Below are positions 45,339 to 56,855 of a DNA stretch of 64,000 nt, piece after piece. A model generated the notes under the pieces. That model was given only the letters and a program-made list of their open reading frames with translations. It was not told where the DNA came from and made no database searches. The DNA comes from Ricinus communis. Taxonomy: Eukaryota; Streptophyta; Magnoliopsida; Malpighiales; Euphorbiaceae. How positions within the stretch are numbered: the stretch's first letter is position 1; each line of letters opens with the position of its first letter. The stretch is from contig NC_063257.1 of the NCBI RefSeq assembly GCF_019578655.1, positions 14,632,001-14,696,000 on the forward strand, in the 5' to 3' direction. The position numbers and the translations under genes were made by a program.

Positions 45339-45467
45339 TACTAAAATAAAATTACTAAAAAATAAACATATATATACCAACCCTCTCGATAGAACAAGAA
45401 ATTGGTTATTGCACCTTCTTTTATTTTATTTTCAAGAACTCACGCATACTAAGACCAAAATCTTTTC
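44877..45467. other. trnH-psbA spacer, expanded
   Basis: AT-rich spacer in the plastid position between trnH and psbA, enlarged by an (AT)n tract at 45283-45334. No gene. Confidence 0.6.
45283..45334. repeat. (AT)n microsatellite, about 26 units
   Basis: Uninterrupted AT dinucleotides. Confidence 0.98.
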
Positions 45468-46370
45468 CATTTGTAGATGGAGCTTCAACAGCAACTAGGT
45501 CTAGAGGGAAGTTATGAACATTATGTTCATGCATAACTTCCATACTAAGGTTAGCACGGTTGATAATATTAGTATAAGTATTAATTACACGACCTTGACT
45601 ATCAACTACAGATTGGTTGAGACATTTAGGTTGAAAGCCATAGTGCAAATACCTAAAGCAGTGAACCAAATACCTACTACATGCCAAGAAATTAGGAAGA
45701 AGTGTAAAGAACGAGAATTGGCAAAACTAGCATATTAGAAAATCAATTGCCAAAATAATCATGAGTAGCTATGATAATATAAATTTCTTCCTCTTGATCG
45801 AATCTATAACCTTCATTAGCAGATTCATTTTCTGTGGTTTCCCTTGTCAAACTAGAGGTTACCAAGAAACCATGCATAGCACTACTGAATAGGGAGCCGC
45901 CAAATACACTAATTACGCCTAACATATGAAATGGGTGCATAAGGATGTTATATTAAGCTTGGAATACAATCATGAAGTTGAAAGTATCAGAAATTCATAG
46001 AGGCATACCATCAAAAAAGCTTCCTTGACCGATTGGATAGATCAAGAAAATAGCAGTAGCAGTTGCAACAAGAGCTAAATATGCAACAACAATCCAAGGC
46101 CGCATACCAAGACGAAAACTAAGCTCCCACTCATGGCCCATGTAACAAGCTACACCAAGTAAGAAGTCTAGAACAATTAGCTCGTAAGGACCGCCATTAT
46201 ATAACCATTCATCAACAGACATTGCTTCCTATATTGGGTAAAAATACAAACCTATAGCCGTAGAAGTAGGACTAATGGCACCGGAAATAATATTGTTTCC
46301 ATAAAGTAGAGATCCAGAAACAAGTTCATGAATACCACCAATATCTACCAGAGGAGAACTATCAAAAGAG
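45468..46370 (-). pseudogene. Plastid-derived psbA (photosystem II D1) pseudogene
   Basis: About 300 of 353 codons are recognisable, from [15 protein letters not shown] through [48 protein letters not shown] and [14 protein letters not shown] to [16 protein letters not shown]. The first 55 or so codons are missing or unrecognisable. A stop replaces the W before EA(A)SVDEW. Further frameshifts lie near 45990, 45745 and 45690. The normal stop is lost. D1 works only in plastids, so this nuclear copy is a plastid insertion relic. Confidence 0.96.
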
Positions 46371-46780
46371 ACCTGCCTAGGACTGATTGAAAAAAGACCT
46401 TATTGACTAATGCATTTTACCTTTTCCTCTCTCCAAATAGGATAGTAGTTAGCAATCCTACTTTGGTAGTTGGGCTTGTGCTTTGACGACTACTAGAGCG
46501 TTGGCTTGAACCCCTGATTTTAATAGTCATAGTGGTTGCGCCCCCTATACAAGGTGACCAAAGACAAAAAGTATAACTTTAGATTAGTCATAATAAGGTA
46601 CTAGGTTGAAGACTTCAAACTATTTACCTCTTAAACCCGGGGAGAGGTCTTTTTTAATTTAATTCATATAAATCCTTTTCACCACCTACACTACTTGAGA
46701 AGAAAGAAAGACCACTACCTCGCTTAGAAAGTGAGAGAAATGAAAATATCAAATAGATAGGGTGCCAGAGCTAACGTTCC
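46371..46780. other. Unassigned DNA next to psbA
   Basis: Possibly more organellar DNA (higher GC, e.g. AAACCCGGGGAGAGG), but I cannot match it to a named plastid gene. It continues at 49809 once the solo LTR is removed. Confidence 0.35.
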
Positions 46781-49700
46781 TGTAACACCCGGAATTTTTT
46801 TTATATATTTAATAATGAGTTTTTATTTAAGTTAATTTTAGCTTTATTTTTATTCGGTTTAATTGCAATGATTTAAATACAAATTTTGAATGTTCATGTT
46901 AGATAAATAAATGAGTTATTTTTCATATCCAATTAGTTTGATTTTTAAGGAGTAATTAAGTAAACTATTTGAGAAATGATTATATTTTGGTTATTTAAAT
47001 TTTTTTTCCAAATGCATATTTATATAAGTAAAATTATATATTGGAAAATTATGGTAGAATTGTAAAGGATGTTTATAAAAGAATTTTGGGAAAATTGGTA
47101 TTATAATTGATTAGTAGTATTAAATTTTAAGTTGGAAATTGATTATTTAATTTAATTGTGTGTTAGGACTAAATTGGAAATTTATTTTGGAATAAGAATT
47201 GAAAGTATAATGTTATTTTTATGGGGTTTTAATGGAAATTTGTGAGCTTGGTATTTTTGTAAATAAATATGTCGGTCAGGGGTATTTTTGTAATTGTGTA
47301 TTTTCAATAATTCGAATTTGGCCCAAATTAATTAGTTAAGGGCTTAATTGAAAGGCTAAAAAGAAGTTTGGGGGTTAAATTAGAATTCTGCAGGATGAAA
47401 TTGTAAGTAATTAAGAAAGTTGAGGGACCAAGTTGTAATAAGGAAAAGTTCGGGGGCCTAATGTCGATATTGAAAGGAAAGAAAATCGGGGAAGAAGAAA
47501 GGAGGAGAGAGAGAAGAGTCGCGTACGGAAGAGAGAGAGAGCAGCTGCGGCGTCGGTGGCGCCGGGCGTGGGCTGGCCAGGCTGCGTGGCGGCGAGGCGG
47601 CGGAAGAGCCGGCGGCGTCTTCAGGCGTGTTCGGCCATTTTGGCGTTGTTGGCGGAGTCGAGTGGCGATCGGCTCCTCTCGGCGAGAGCTTTCTTTTAAG
47701 CGGCCAGTAACGCCTGTGGTGGCCGGAGACGGAAGATCCGGTGGAGAGAGAAAATGGTGGCGGCCGGCGTTTTTGGGTTTTTCCGGCGAGATCCGGCCGG
47801 AGGATGGACGATCGGAGGGCGTATCCCGACTCTCCTCGGCTCAAGCTTCGCGATGGCACTAGTTTCGTGGCGATCGGGCTTCGTTTGCAAATCGACGGTC
47901 GAGATCGTCCGCAAATCTCTCCGAATGATCGGGTGTCAGATCGGAAAATCGAAAGCGGGGATCGTCATCGGTAGCGTCGTTGTGAGTCCGATGGTGTGTT
48001 CGGATCGTCGATCGGACTCCGTGGTGGGCGAGTCGACCGAGCGATCGAGCGTCTCGGTAATTTTCTTTGGCCTGTTAATTTTAGAAATTCTTGGTTTAAT
48101 TGTGTCTATTGGATGGTATTGAGTATTTGATGATATTTGTGAGTCAAAAATAATTGTCTGTCAGTGCCTGCCTTGTGTTTTGTGCTGTGTGGCGGAGTCG
48201 GGTCCCCAACGAGTCGGGAAATAGTGAAGTTTGGGGACCCGAATCCCGTTGTTTAAATTGTTGGATATTGGAAGTGTTCTTCTGGCAGGTCCTGGACCTG
48301 TTTTTACGGGGGGTAATGTTCGTGTTGTAAGGGAGGTTCTGCCGGATTTTCGGTAGAATTCTCCCGAGTCGAGATTCTTAGACAGTCAGTCCTAGGAGTC
48401 TAGACCTAGGATTAATGATCGATTGTCTCAGCGTTTTGATAAATTTTTTTCCGTGACTAGGTTGTCGGTTCGTTCGGCTCGCTCCTACCGGAGCGAGCTA
48501 GGAGGTCGCCAAACCTGTGAGTTAAAGTCATATATCGCTTACGCACGTGTCATGCATAAAATTTGATTTGCTACTGTGAATATTTATTTGCAGTTTCAAT
48601 TTTTTCATTTAATTATTATTATTATCATTTGCATGATGCTTTTAAATACTATTTAAATATGTTTTTCCTTTATTACCAATTTTAATATTGCATGATGACT
48701 CAGGATGGGACGGCAATAGAACATAGGAGTTGGATGAGTGTCCCAATATAATCTGAGAGAGATAGGGAAAGGGTAAAGAGGTAAAAAATTTTAAGAAAGA
48801 ATGATTAGGACCTGCCCTGGTCGAGCATCGCTCTCTGGGCTTAGTAGAGTGTGGTTGCCGGAGGTAAGGTCCCTGGTCGAGCATTGCTCTCGGGGCGCCG
48901 GCTTATTTGGATACTTAAGAGACCAAACTGGAGGTAAGGTCTCTGGTCGAGCATTGCTCTCGGGGCGCCAGTCTTATTGGATTAAGAGAGCCGAATGGCT
49001 ACTAGATTTCTTATTTGGATACTTAAGTGACCAGACTGGAGGTAAGGTCCCTGGTCGAGCTAAGCTCTCTGGGCGCCAGTCTTATTGGATAAGAGAGCCG
49101 AAAGGCTAATTTGAGAGTTAAGTGGCCGGACTGGAGGTAAGGTCCCTGGTCGAGCTTTGCTCTCTAGGCGCCGATCTGTTGGAATGAGAGGTTTGAGATG
49201 ATAGAGTTGAGGTTAGTTGAGACATAAGTGTTGAAATAATCGAGATTTTAGAGTTGGGATTAGAGTTCTCTTGAAGTACTCCGTCCGTTGCATGTGGAAT
49301 AAATTTTGTTTAAGCATGGCATGACACATATGTTTTAACATGACACGTATGGTTCTCGTGATTTATTAATTATTTTAAAATTAAATAAGGTGACATTGAG
49401 ATATTTGAAACTGTTTTAGATATATGATTTTAACTCACTCATTCCATTTATATTTTTGATTCGTATTTGTTAGTTCTCCATGAACTCTTATTCGGTAACC
49501 CGACTCCTTCATCATCGGGTGATGTATTTGATTTGGTATGTAAATTGGTAAATCTTAGATTCTCATGAGTAGTAATAGTAAATGTATCAGTTGTAAATTT
49601 TCTGAGCTTCGGGTCTCGCCTAGTTTTTCTGGTAGACCGAAGTAATTTTGTAAAGTGTAACTATTAAGATAAATTGTGGCTTTAATAATATTAATTTGAG

Positions 49701-49813
49701 ATGAGATTTGTTTAAATCAGTGAGTGTCAGGCTTACTACGGGTTTCGGTGGCCTTAAGCCTACCCATTCCCTAGTGCCGGTCACGGGCCCACGGGTGGGG
49801 TCGTGACAGTTCC
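46776..49813 (+). mobile_element. Solo LTR, 3,028 bp, duplication GTTCC
   Basis: Begins TGTAACACCCGG at 46781 and ends GGGTCGTGACA at 49808, flanked by GTTCC (46776-46780 and 49809-49813). No primer site, polypurine tract or coding region lies inside. Length and terminal wording resemble long LTRs of the Del/Tekay gypsy group, which is my inference. It holds a GC-rich block (about 47450-48060) that gives long ORFs on both strands by composition only, with no recognisable protein. Strand is arbitrary. Confidence 0.88.
48805..49190 (+). repeat. Tandem repeats within the solo LTR
   Basis: Five diverged copies of a 70-107 bp unit with the core GGTAAGGTCCCTGGTCGAGC, then CTCTCGGGGCGCC, starting at about 48810 (partial), 48861, 48931, 49039 and 49134. 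The spacers TTATTGGAT-AAGAGAGCCGAA vary in length. Confidence 0.9.
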
Positions 49814-50109
49814 TTTGGAATAGCAGTTATCTACTTCCTAAATAGAAAAGACAGAGAGACATATTCTCCATCCATCACGAGAGAGATTTCATCTCCAATG
49901 AAAGGGCTTTTCTTCTAGTTTTCAAGAAAGATGAGTTCTAACTCATTAATCTATAAAATAAAATAGAAAAGGTTTCCTTATAAAGATAAAAGAATTATTA
50001 AACTTATCAAACAAACTTCTCATTAATGTATTTTTCATCGAGATTCAATTCAAATCACGATGGCAGTATCTTGTTCCTGAATGGGTTTCTTCAATTCTTT
50101 TAGGTTTGT
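49814..50109. other. Unassigned DNA between the solo LTR and psbD
   Basis: Continuation of 46371-46780; no gene recognised. Probably part of the same inserted block. Confidence 0.35.
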
Positions 50110-50283
50110 GCTCTACTTTGAGTTTCTTCAGCTTGGCTTGGGTTAAAAGCATAAAATGTATTTGCACCATCACCATCTTCAAATAAAATATTTTCTATAG
50201 TAGCACCATGAATAGCGCACAATAGAGCAGCATCCAATACGCTGGCAACTCCTATCATATGAAATGGGTTTAGCATCCAGTTA
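50110..50283 (-). pseudogene. Plastid-derived psbD (photosystem II D2) fragment
   Basis: The minus strand reads [49 protein letters not shown], about 58 codons from the middle of D2, open but with substitutions (e.g. MLNPFHM for MMHPFHM). In plastid genomes psbD is far from psbA, so the inserted block is rearranged. Confidence 0.9.
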
Positions 50284-50990
50284 CAAATATTTTCTTCTCA
50301 CTTTATTTCCTTAACTTTTCCTTGACTAGCCTGCATAAGTCTTCTAGTCAACAAAATTTAATTTTCTATTTTTCTGTTTCTTCTTCTTTTTTTAATCTTG
50401 AAAGATAGTATCTGAAACGGACCAGATTGACTTGTAAACTTATTGCCTCAAAAATTTGAACTCGTTTCAGCATCTTCAAGCATAATTTTTTATCTCTAGC
50501 TCGATCTAAATTTTATTTTTAGAATCAAATGCAATGGGTCTTGCATGTTTTAGGATTAGAGTACTAATCTTTAATCTCTTTTATCTTCGGAGGTCCTTGC
50601 TTCAAGGTTGTTATATGATGAGGGATTAATTTGGTCGTCTTGTCTTGCTTCTGGTCTGGTGAATAATTCTGCTATCCTGTATTCAATCATGTATATCAAA
50701 TACTATCTTTCTTTCTTTTTTCTCATTTTCTTATTCTCTTTCACTTTTTCTCTCTTCAAGAGTTATATTATATATAGTGGAAATATACATAGGATTATCA
50801 TTTGTGCCCAAATTAAATAAACCAACTCAAATAGAATTAATGTTAAACATACTCATGTAGTAATCATCATAATGCACAATTTCATTAAGATAAACAATAT
50901 AGAACAAGCAAAAATCAAAGTTATATTATTGATCCTAGAAGCGAAATCATGTCTTTATTTTAAAACAAATCAAGAGTTGAATTTTGTAAA
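50284..50990. other. AT-rich DNA, no gene seen
   Basis: Short ORFs only (for example 50608-50820, phenylalanine- and serine-rich by composition). Nothing recognisable. Confidence 0.5.
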
Positions 50991-51840
50991 ACTTCATCAT
51001 CTTAAAATGGTAGGTCTTCAATTTCTCTAGCTTGATAGTTTTCCATGTTTGATCCAGCTTTAGTATTTTTAATCTCTTTTACTTGTAAGCCGTCATTATA
51101 TAATCTGTAAAGGTCTTAGGACTCATCATTTGTAGCTTTTTCACCCAAAATGGAAGAACATTTCAATTTATAATTTGAACTTGATCCTTTTTAAAGGCTT
51201 ATTCTTCATTAAGACTGCTTTATTTCTCCATCTAGTCAAGAAGTGAGAAAAGGACTCATTAGGCTTTTGCTTCATCGATTCCAAATCCCTTATAGAGATT
51301 TCTAAGTGAGCATTGTAGTCATATTACTGCACAAAAGCATCATAAAGCTTTTTCCAATCAAACTTTATGGCTCTTTCCAAACTATGGTACCAGTTCACAG
51401 CTAGCTCTTCCAATGAAAGTACAAATAACTTGATATCTTGGGTCCTAAGTAAATGAGTAGTACTCATGATAGTAGCACTTCAAGTGCACTTTTGGATCTC
51501 CAGTCCCATTGAACTTTTGCATTTTAGGCATGTGAAATTTGGGAGGCAACTTTTCTTCTCTAATCAGCATCAGTTTGTTGAAATTAAACGTTGAATCTAA
51601 ACCTTGGTCTTTTGATATATCTTGCATCTTGTCGAGCCTTTTAGTTAGACTATGTGAATTCTCAGATTTCATAATAGCTTTTACAGTAAGATCAGACTCT
51701 TTCTTAGCTTGTTCTAACATGTAGTCATCTAGATTCCAGAGATTCTCACCATGTGCTTGCTTATCATGAGTAACAACAGCATTAATTATAGGGGCAGTAG
51801 TAGTCTTTTGGATAGCCTGTTTCTTAAAAATCTCGGTCAA
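50990..51840 (-). pseudogene. Gag remnant of the Ogre-like element
   Basis: Open frame 51445-51840 ends KLPPKFHMPKMQKFNGTGDP, KVHLKCYYHEY, the start of the Retrotrans_gag capsid in Ogre/Tat elements. It continues through a frameshift as LAVNWYHSLE, LESMKQKPNESFSHFLTRWR (about 51260). It decays into stops near 51000, where protease and RT should follow but do not. Confidence 0.85.
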
Positions 51841-52656
51841 AGCTTGCTGGAGTTCCTTTTGAATCAGTCTTTAGGTCAGCCATGATTGCAGTCTTGATAG
51901 CACCAATGTTTTGGTCGTGGACCCTCTTTGAAAGTAGTGGACTTCTTGGGCTCTTACCCTTTTTGTCTTATCCAAAATAAGGATGATAATCTAAAATGGC
52001 TTCAAAATAAGAAGTTAGAGTGATGCATGAGATGCATGGTATGCATGATGCATATAAGATGCACAAAGGTTAGAAAAAAAAAAGAAATTTATAAAGTACT
52101 ATAAAATCATCCTTTCAATGTTATTACTCTCGCACACGGTTCAAGGTGAGTCTCTCTTTTCTAGGATTTTAGGTCTTGGCTTATTATCAATGGGGGATAA
52201 TAAGTACTGACGCGCATGCCAATAGCTCTCAAAATAATTTAAGTCAGACAAGGTGATATTTTCTAATAAAAGAATAAAGCCTACATAATTTTGGGCTCAA
52301 GTCTTGATATCACATGTTTTGGGCCAAGGCCCTCCATGATATGGGCTTATACTCTTATAAGAGAAAATATGTCAGATAGCAAGCAATTGGATACTTAAGG
52401 AAGATTTCTACTCTCATTACCATGGGTTGACTATTGGGTAAGTATAAAAGGCTCTTATAGGTAAAATGTCTCCTTCCTTAGCTCATCTCCTCACTCAAGG
52501 CTCCATGCAACGAAGGAAACTCACTCGTTACTTATGAGTAATGGTTAGCCAGTATTGTAATTTTAAGGTTTAAGTGGAACCAAAGAACCACTAACCAACG
52601 CCATCGAGGTAGTTGAGACCAAAAAATAATCATGCAAATGTTGATACTTTCTCTTA
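51841..52656 (-). other. 5' leader of the Ogre-like element
   Basis: Between primer site and gag. Contains an ATGCATGAGATGCATGG-type repeat at 52022-52062. No recognisable ORF. Confidence 0.5.
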
Positions 52657-52674
52657 TCCTCAGCGAAGTCGCCA
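52657..52674 (-). other. Primer-binding site, tRNA-Arg type
   Basis: Minus-strand TGGCGACTTCGCTGAGGA, close to TGGCGACTCCGCTGGGGA, the primer site reported for Ogre-type elements. It lies one base from the LTR end. Confidence 0.82.
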
Positions 52675-52675
52675 C

Positions 52676-54998
52676 TGTAGGCGGCGATCTCAGGCGCGCA
52701 CCCAAGTGTCTCTAGCGACTATGACACTTTAAGGCTTTTCAACCTAATAGGAACATGCTAACTAATCACAGAGACTAGCGTGGAGATGGGAGTCGCTGCC
52801 CAGGTGATTCTCTGTGACACTTTTACTAATTGAGTGGCATACTAGATTCCATAAGCTTTGCCACATCCAGAGATAGATCCAGAAGCCAACTTCCTTATTT
52901 GTATATCTCAATCTTTAGTTTTATTGTTTAACGGGCTATTCCCTATAAATACAACAGTTATATTTCTTACAAGCATCCATTACAGCATTTGAGGTCCTCC
53001 TAAATCTAGCTCATTTTCTTTAGCCCAACCCATGTTTAGTTTGTTTAGCATACTTAATTATTTAATTATGTACAAGGCCCATCCAGTCTAGCATAATTTC
53101 AAGTTTATGCTTTGATTACTAGCCTCGTAACCTAATTGGACTACTTTTTATGTTTAGGCCCAATTGGAGGATCTTATTCTAATGTGATCCATTAGTTAAT
53201 TAAAAGCATGGCCAAAACCCATTAAGTCTATATGGGTTTTAATTTAAGCCCAATTTTCTATCTTATTAACCTAACGGACTACAATTTTCATGCCAGGTCC
53301 AATTTTAAGGCTTAATGTCTATATGTCAAGTTTTAATTATGCAATCAAATAGCAGATATTTGGCATACATCCAAAATAAAGTAAAAATAAAATGCATGAA
53401 AATTAAATCTAGCTATTACAATCCTCCTACAACTATTAAGCTTAAGGAAAATAATTAAAATAAGTCAAAATTGGCAAAAATCAGCAAAAGGGCTTTAAAA
53501 TCCACAAAATTAGGGCAATTTGGGACGAATAGCCGATTAATGACATCATAGAGCCGATTCGGCTTAGCGCACAGCCGATTGGTGACATCATAGATTCGAT
53601 CGACTTAGCGCGAAAGCTTATTTAACATGCACAAGAGATAAAAACATGACTACAACTCAAAAAATAAAGCAAGAATCATAACAAAACAATTCGAATTAAG
53701 CCAGAAAATATTAAAATTAATATAAACCCTAGAAAAAAAATAATAAAAGAAGACAAATGAAACTTCACATGGAAAATCCTAATTTTCAATCATGCAATGC
53801 TAGAAATTCGATATGATCACATAATAAAAAATGAATCTAATATATCACCCTAATTATTCAAATCATTCAAAACCTAATAGAAAACACATTATCATATTCA
53901 AAACCTAATATATTCATATTATTATATTCAAAATTAGCATGCGTAAACATTAAAAAAATATATAAAACTATTAAAAACCCTAGATTTAATCGCATAAATC
54001 ATATAAAATATTTGAAATCAATCCTAACATGTTTCTAAAATCATAAAATTCTAGAAAAAGGAAGAAGATGCTGATGATGCTGGATTTTGGAACCTTTAGG
54101 TTGTCACTACAGTTCACTAATCTGTGAGTCTCTAGAAATGATAAGATGGTTGAATCGAAGCTTGGATGAGAATTTAGTGTTCTTTTAGGCCTGAGAAAGA
54201 AAACTTTTGCAGTTCAAAGAAGGGTTTCCAAATATGAAGCTCTTTCTTAGTGACTTCCTCTCTTTATTTCCTAAAGCTTCTACTTTTAATGAACGTATCT
54301 AAATTAATGGAGGCTTGGTTGCTTAATGAATGTCGCTTTAATAATGAGCATTGTTAACCTTAGACCTAGGCCATCATATTCTATTTATAGTAATAGGGTT
54401 AGCAAACCCTAGAGAAACCAATAAACACTTAATTATTTAAACTTTTAAAAGAATCGATTATCTTTTCCTTTATCAGATAAATATCTAATAAAATAAAATA
54501 AAATCTTTAAAATTCAAATAATTATCACTAAATATATTTTAAAATCCCCATAATTATCACATATATCTTTTAGAAACTTTTATTTTACCAATTTTCGCGT
54601 TTTAGGTAAAAAAAATACACATAAAATGGTATTAGATTTCAGAAAATAGTCAATCAGCATTGTATAGAGCCAATTGGCTTTGCATAGAGCCAATTTGGCT
54701 CTATACTCAGCCGATCGACTCTGTGTAGAGCTGATTGGCTTCAGGGATAAAAGGTTTTGAAAATTCTGACAATTTAGTCCATGAACTTGTAAATACTGTT
54801 GTTTTACCCCTCAAACATAATTTTTTCTACTAATTGATCCAAATTGATTCTAGAAAAGTAATTCTGGTTCAATTATTCTCAACCCTAACTTGGATTCACG
54901 CGTCCTCAATCTCTCAAGACTCGAGAAAGACGCTAACTTTCATTATAAGGTTCTCCATAATTCCCTCGATATCTGGATCCGAAAAATGGATGGTGACA
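52676..54998 (-). repeat. 5' LTR of the Ogre-like element, 2,323 bp
   Basis: Minus strand TGTCACC ... CCTACA, bounded by the primer site on one side and the duplication CCATG on the other. A TATA-like site (TATTTATAG on the minus strand) lies at about 52943-52952. Short GAGCCGATT/AGCCAATTGGCT motifs recur at 53528-53600 and 54660-54745. Confidence 0.85.
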
Positions 54999-55003
54999 CC
55001 ATG

Positions 55004-55618
55004 AGAAAGCATGATTTCAAGCAAAGCATTCCATATCATACTCTCTTCTTGAAGCACCAACAAGGAAGGCAACAAATCTAATAATCTATGTTGATGATAT
55101 GATAATTACATGGAATGACAAAGAATAAATTTCTAAATTAAAGGAGCATTTAACAACTAAATTTGAGATGAAAAATCTTGGAGGATTTGAAGTATTTTTA
55201 GGGATTTAAGTAGCTTGACCAAAACAAGACTTGTTATTTGAAAGAGGAATTCTTGATTGTAGACTTATTAAACACTAATTGTTCAAAACTATGGTTTGGA
55301 AGACTTTCGTGATTAGATCCCTACCAATAAAAGAAAGTATCAACATCTTGTAGGAAAGCTAATCTATTTATCTCATGCATGATGGCAATACAAACATGGA
55401 TTGGGTAGGGAACATTATTGACAAAGGATCTATATTGGGTTACTTCACATTTTTAGGAGGTAATTTGGTCTCTTAAAGGAATAAAAATGGAGAAGGCATT
55501 TGTTTTATCTAGTGCGGAAGATTAGTTTAGAGGTATGGCTAAAGGATTGTGTGAGCTACTTTGGTTAAAAAGATTATTGGAGGAAATTAAGTGCTCATCT
55601 CAAAGTGCAATAAACCTG
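55004..55618 (+). pseudogene. Copia RT, second part, and start of RNase H
   Basis: Resumes in frame with RKHDFKQS after the duplication. Then come HTLFLKHQQG, the active site IIYVDDMIIT (about 55083-55110), KFEMKNLGGFEVFLGI and, in other frames, GYFTFLGGNLVS and the start of RNase H. It ends at the MITE insertion. Many stops. Confidence 0.9.
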
Positions 55619-56667
55619 TTTTATGATGGGATAACTATACTAATGATTACTTAATTTTAAATTAAGTTTCATTTTAGTCATACATCTTCTTTTGTTTCAT
55701 TACAGTCATTTAAATTTAAGGTGGACGGCAGATTAGTCACTTATTTAAAATATGGTGGTTTAATTTGCTATAATATTGACATATCTAAAGTATTCAATAT
55801 TAGACTAATACATGTTGTATTACTGTCATATTCGTTAAGCCATTTAACCAAACTATTAACTTAACCCTAAACCAAACCTAACTTTAGACTTCAGAAATCC
55901 TTTAGGCTTTCATAATAAATGTTGGCTCTTATTTTTTTCCTTTCTTCTCCTCTTTTGATCTTTATTTATTTATTATTACAATAACATTCTACTTCTCCGG
56001 TTTAACTAATCTGAATTAATTATCTTTTTATTTATTTTATCAAAATATTATTTTCAAAGTAAAAAAATATAATAATAATACTGAACTAAAAAGAAACAAA
56101 GTAAAAAATAAAATAAGAAAGAATGCTCAACCACCAAATTAATAATATTTTATACTTGTTTGTGTTTAAGCTATTATTTCCTTTTTGTTTCTTATATGTA
56201 CACATGTATATATGAGGATGTGCAATCAGTTCCTATTTAGTGCAAGAACTACAATATCAAATGATTGTTCAATTACCAAATTAATTAAATATTAATTTTA
56301 AACACAAAATAACGAGTATGTAGATAGATATAAAGAACTTATAGTATATGAATGTATTTTTTCCTCTTGGTTGTCTACGACGTCAGTCCATATTGATTTT
56401 TGAGAATTGAGATTTAATGTTTCACTTCAAGATTTCAGAATTACGGATTTCGTTTTATAGCATTAGAGATTCTATGTTGTAGATTTAGGAGATTTAGAAA
56501 TTTTTTTCCTTTTCAACGAATAAACTATCAGATTTTAGATGAGTGACCGATCTATTATCCAACATAAAGTTAAATTACTGTAATAAAACAAATAAAAAAA
56601 TTATATAATTAAAATAAAATTTAATATAAATTAAGTGACCATTGATATAATTATCTTATTTTATGAT
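55619..56667. mobile_element. MITE, 1,031 bp, 9-bp duplication TTTTATGAT
   Basis: Element 55628-56658, with TTTTATGAT at 55619-55627 and 56659-56667. Terminal inverted repeats of roughly 110 bp: left GGGATAACTATACTAATGAT, right (reverse complement) TAAGATAATTATATCAATGG. Both go on with CACTTAATTT, then TTTATTACAGT and GTCACTTATTTAAAAT-like blocks. Long terminal repeats plus a 9-bp duplication point to a Mutator-like origin. No transposase ORF. Confidence 0.88.
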
Positions 56668-56855
56668 AGTAAGGTAACAATAAAAAGTTCGCACAATTAA
56701 TTCGTGACCGCACTAAATATGTTGAAGTAGATAGGCACTTCATCATGCGGAAGCTTGAACACAAGGTTACTTAGTTTCCTTTTATGAAGTTAGAAGACCA
56801 GCTAGCATATATTCTTATAGAGATTGTCTCTAACAAAGTATTTCACAGCTCACAT
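56668..56855 (+). pseudogene. Copia RNase H end (after the MITE)
   Basis: DRTKYVEVDRHFIMRKLEHK then LEDQLAYIL and VSNKVFHSS, the conserved copia C-terminus. It completes the element whose gag begins at 41605. Its 3' LTR is not recognised downstream. Confidence 0.88.

Larger units (their letters stand above)
42917..55003 (-). mobile_element. Ogre/Tat-like LTR element, 12 kb, duplication CCATG, without pol
   Basis: Right (5') LTR 52676-54998, tRNA-Arg type primer site, gag remnant, and at the far end a 269-bp piece of the 3' LTR. CCATG flanks both sides (42917-42921 and 54999-55003), and the copia RT frame continues across the gap. The primer-site class is that of Ogre/Tat elements. No protease, RT or integrase is found inside. 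The interior is taken up by plastid-derived DNA, a solo LTR, a minisatellite-like region and unassigned AT-rich DNA. Confidence 0.85.

Noticed and set aside
45421..46222. Possible functional nuclear psbA-like gene
   Set aside because: N-terminal part missing, internal stops and frameshifts, and flanked by trnH in plastid order: a plastid insertion.
47458..48122. Long overlapping ORFs on both strands (133, 133 and 122 aa)
   Set aside because: Arginine/proline-rich products of a GC-rich block in a solo LTR; stop codons are rare there by composition, and the frames overlap on opposite strands.
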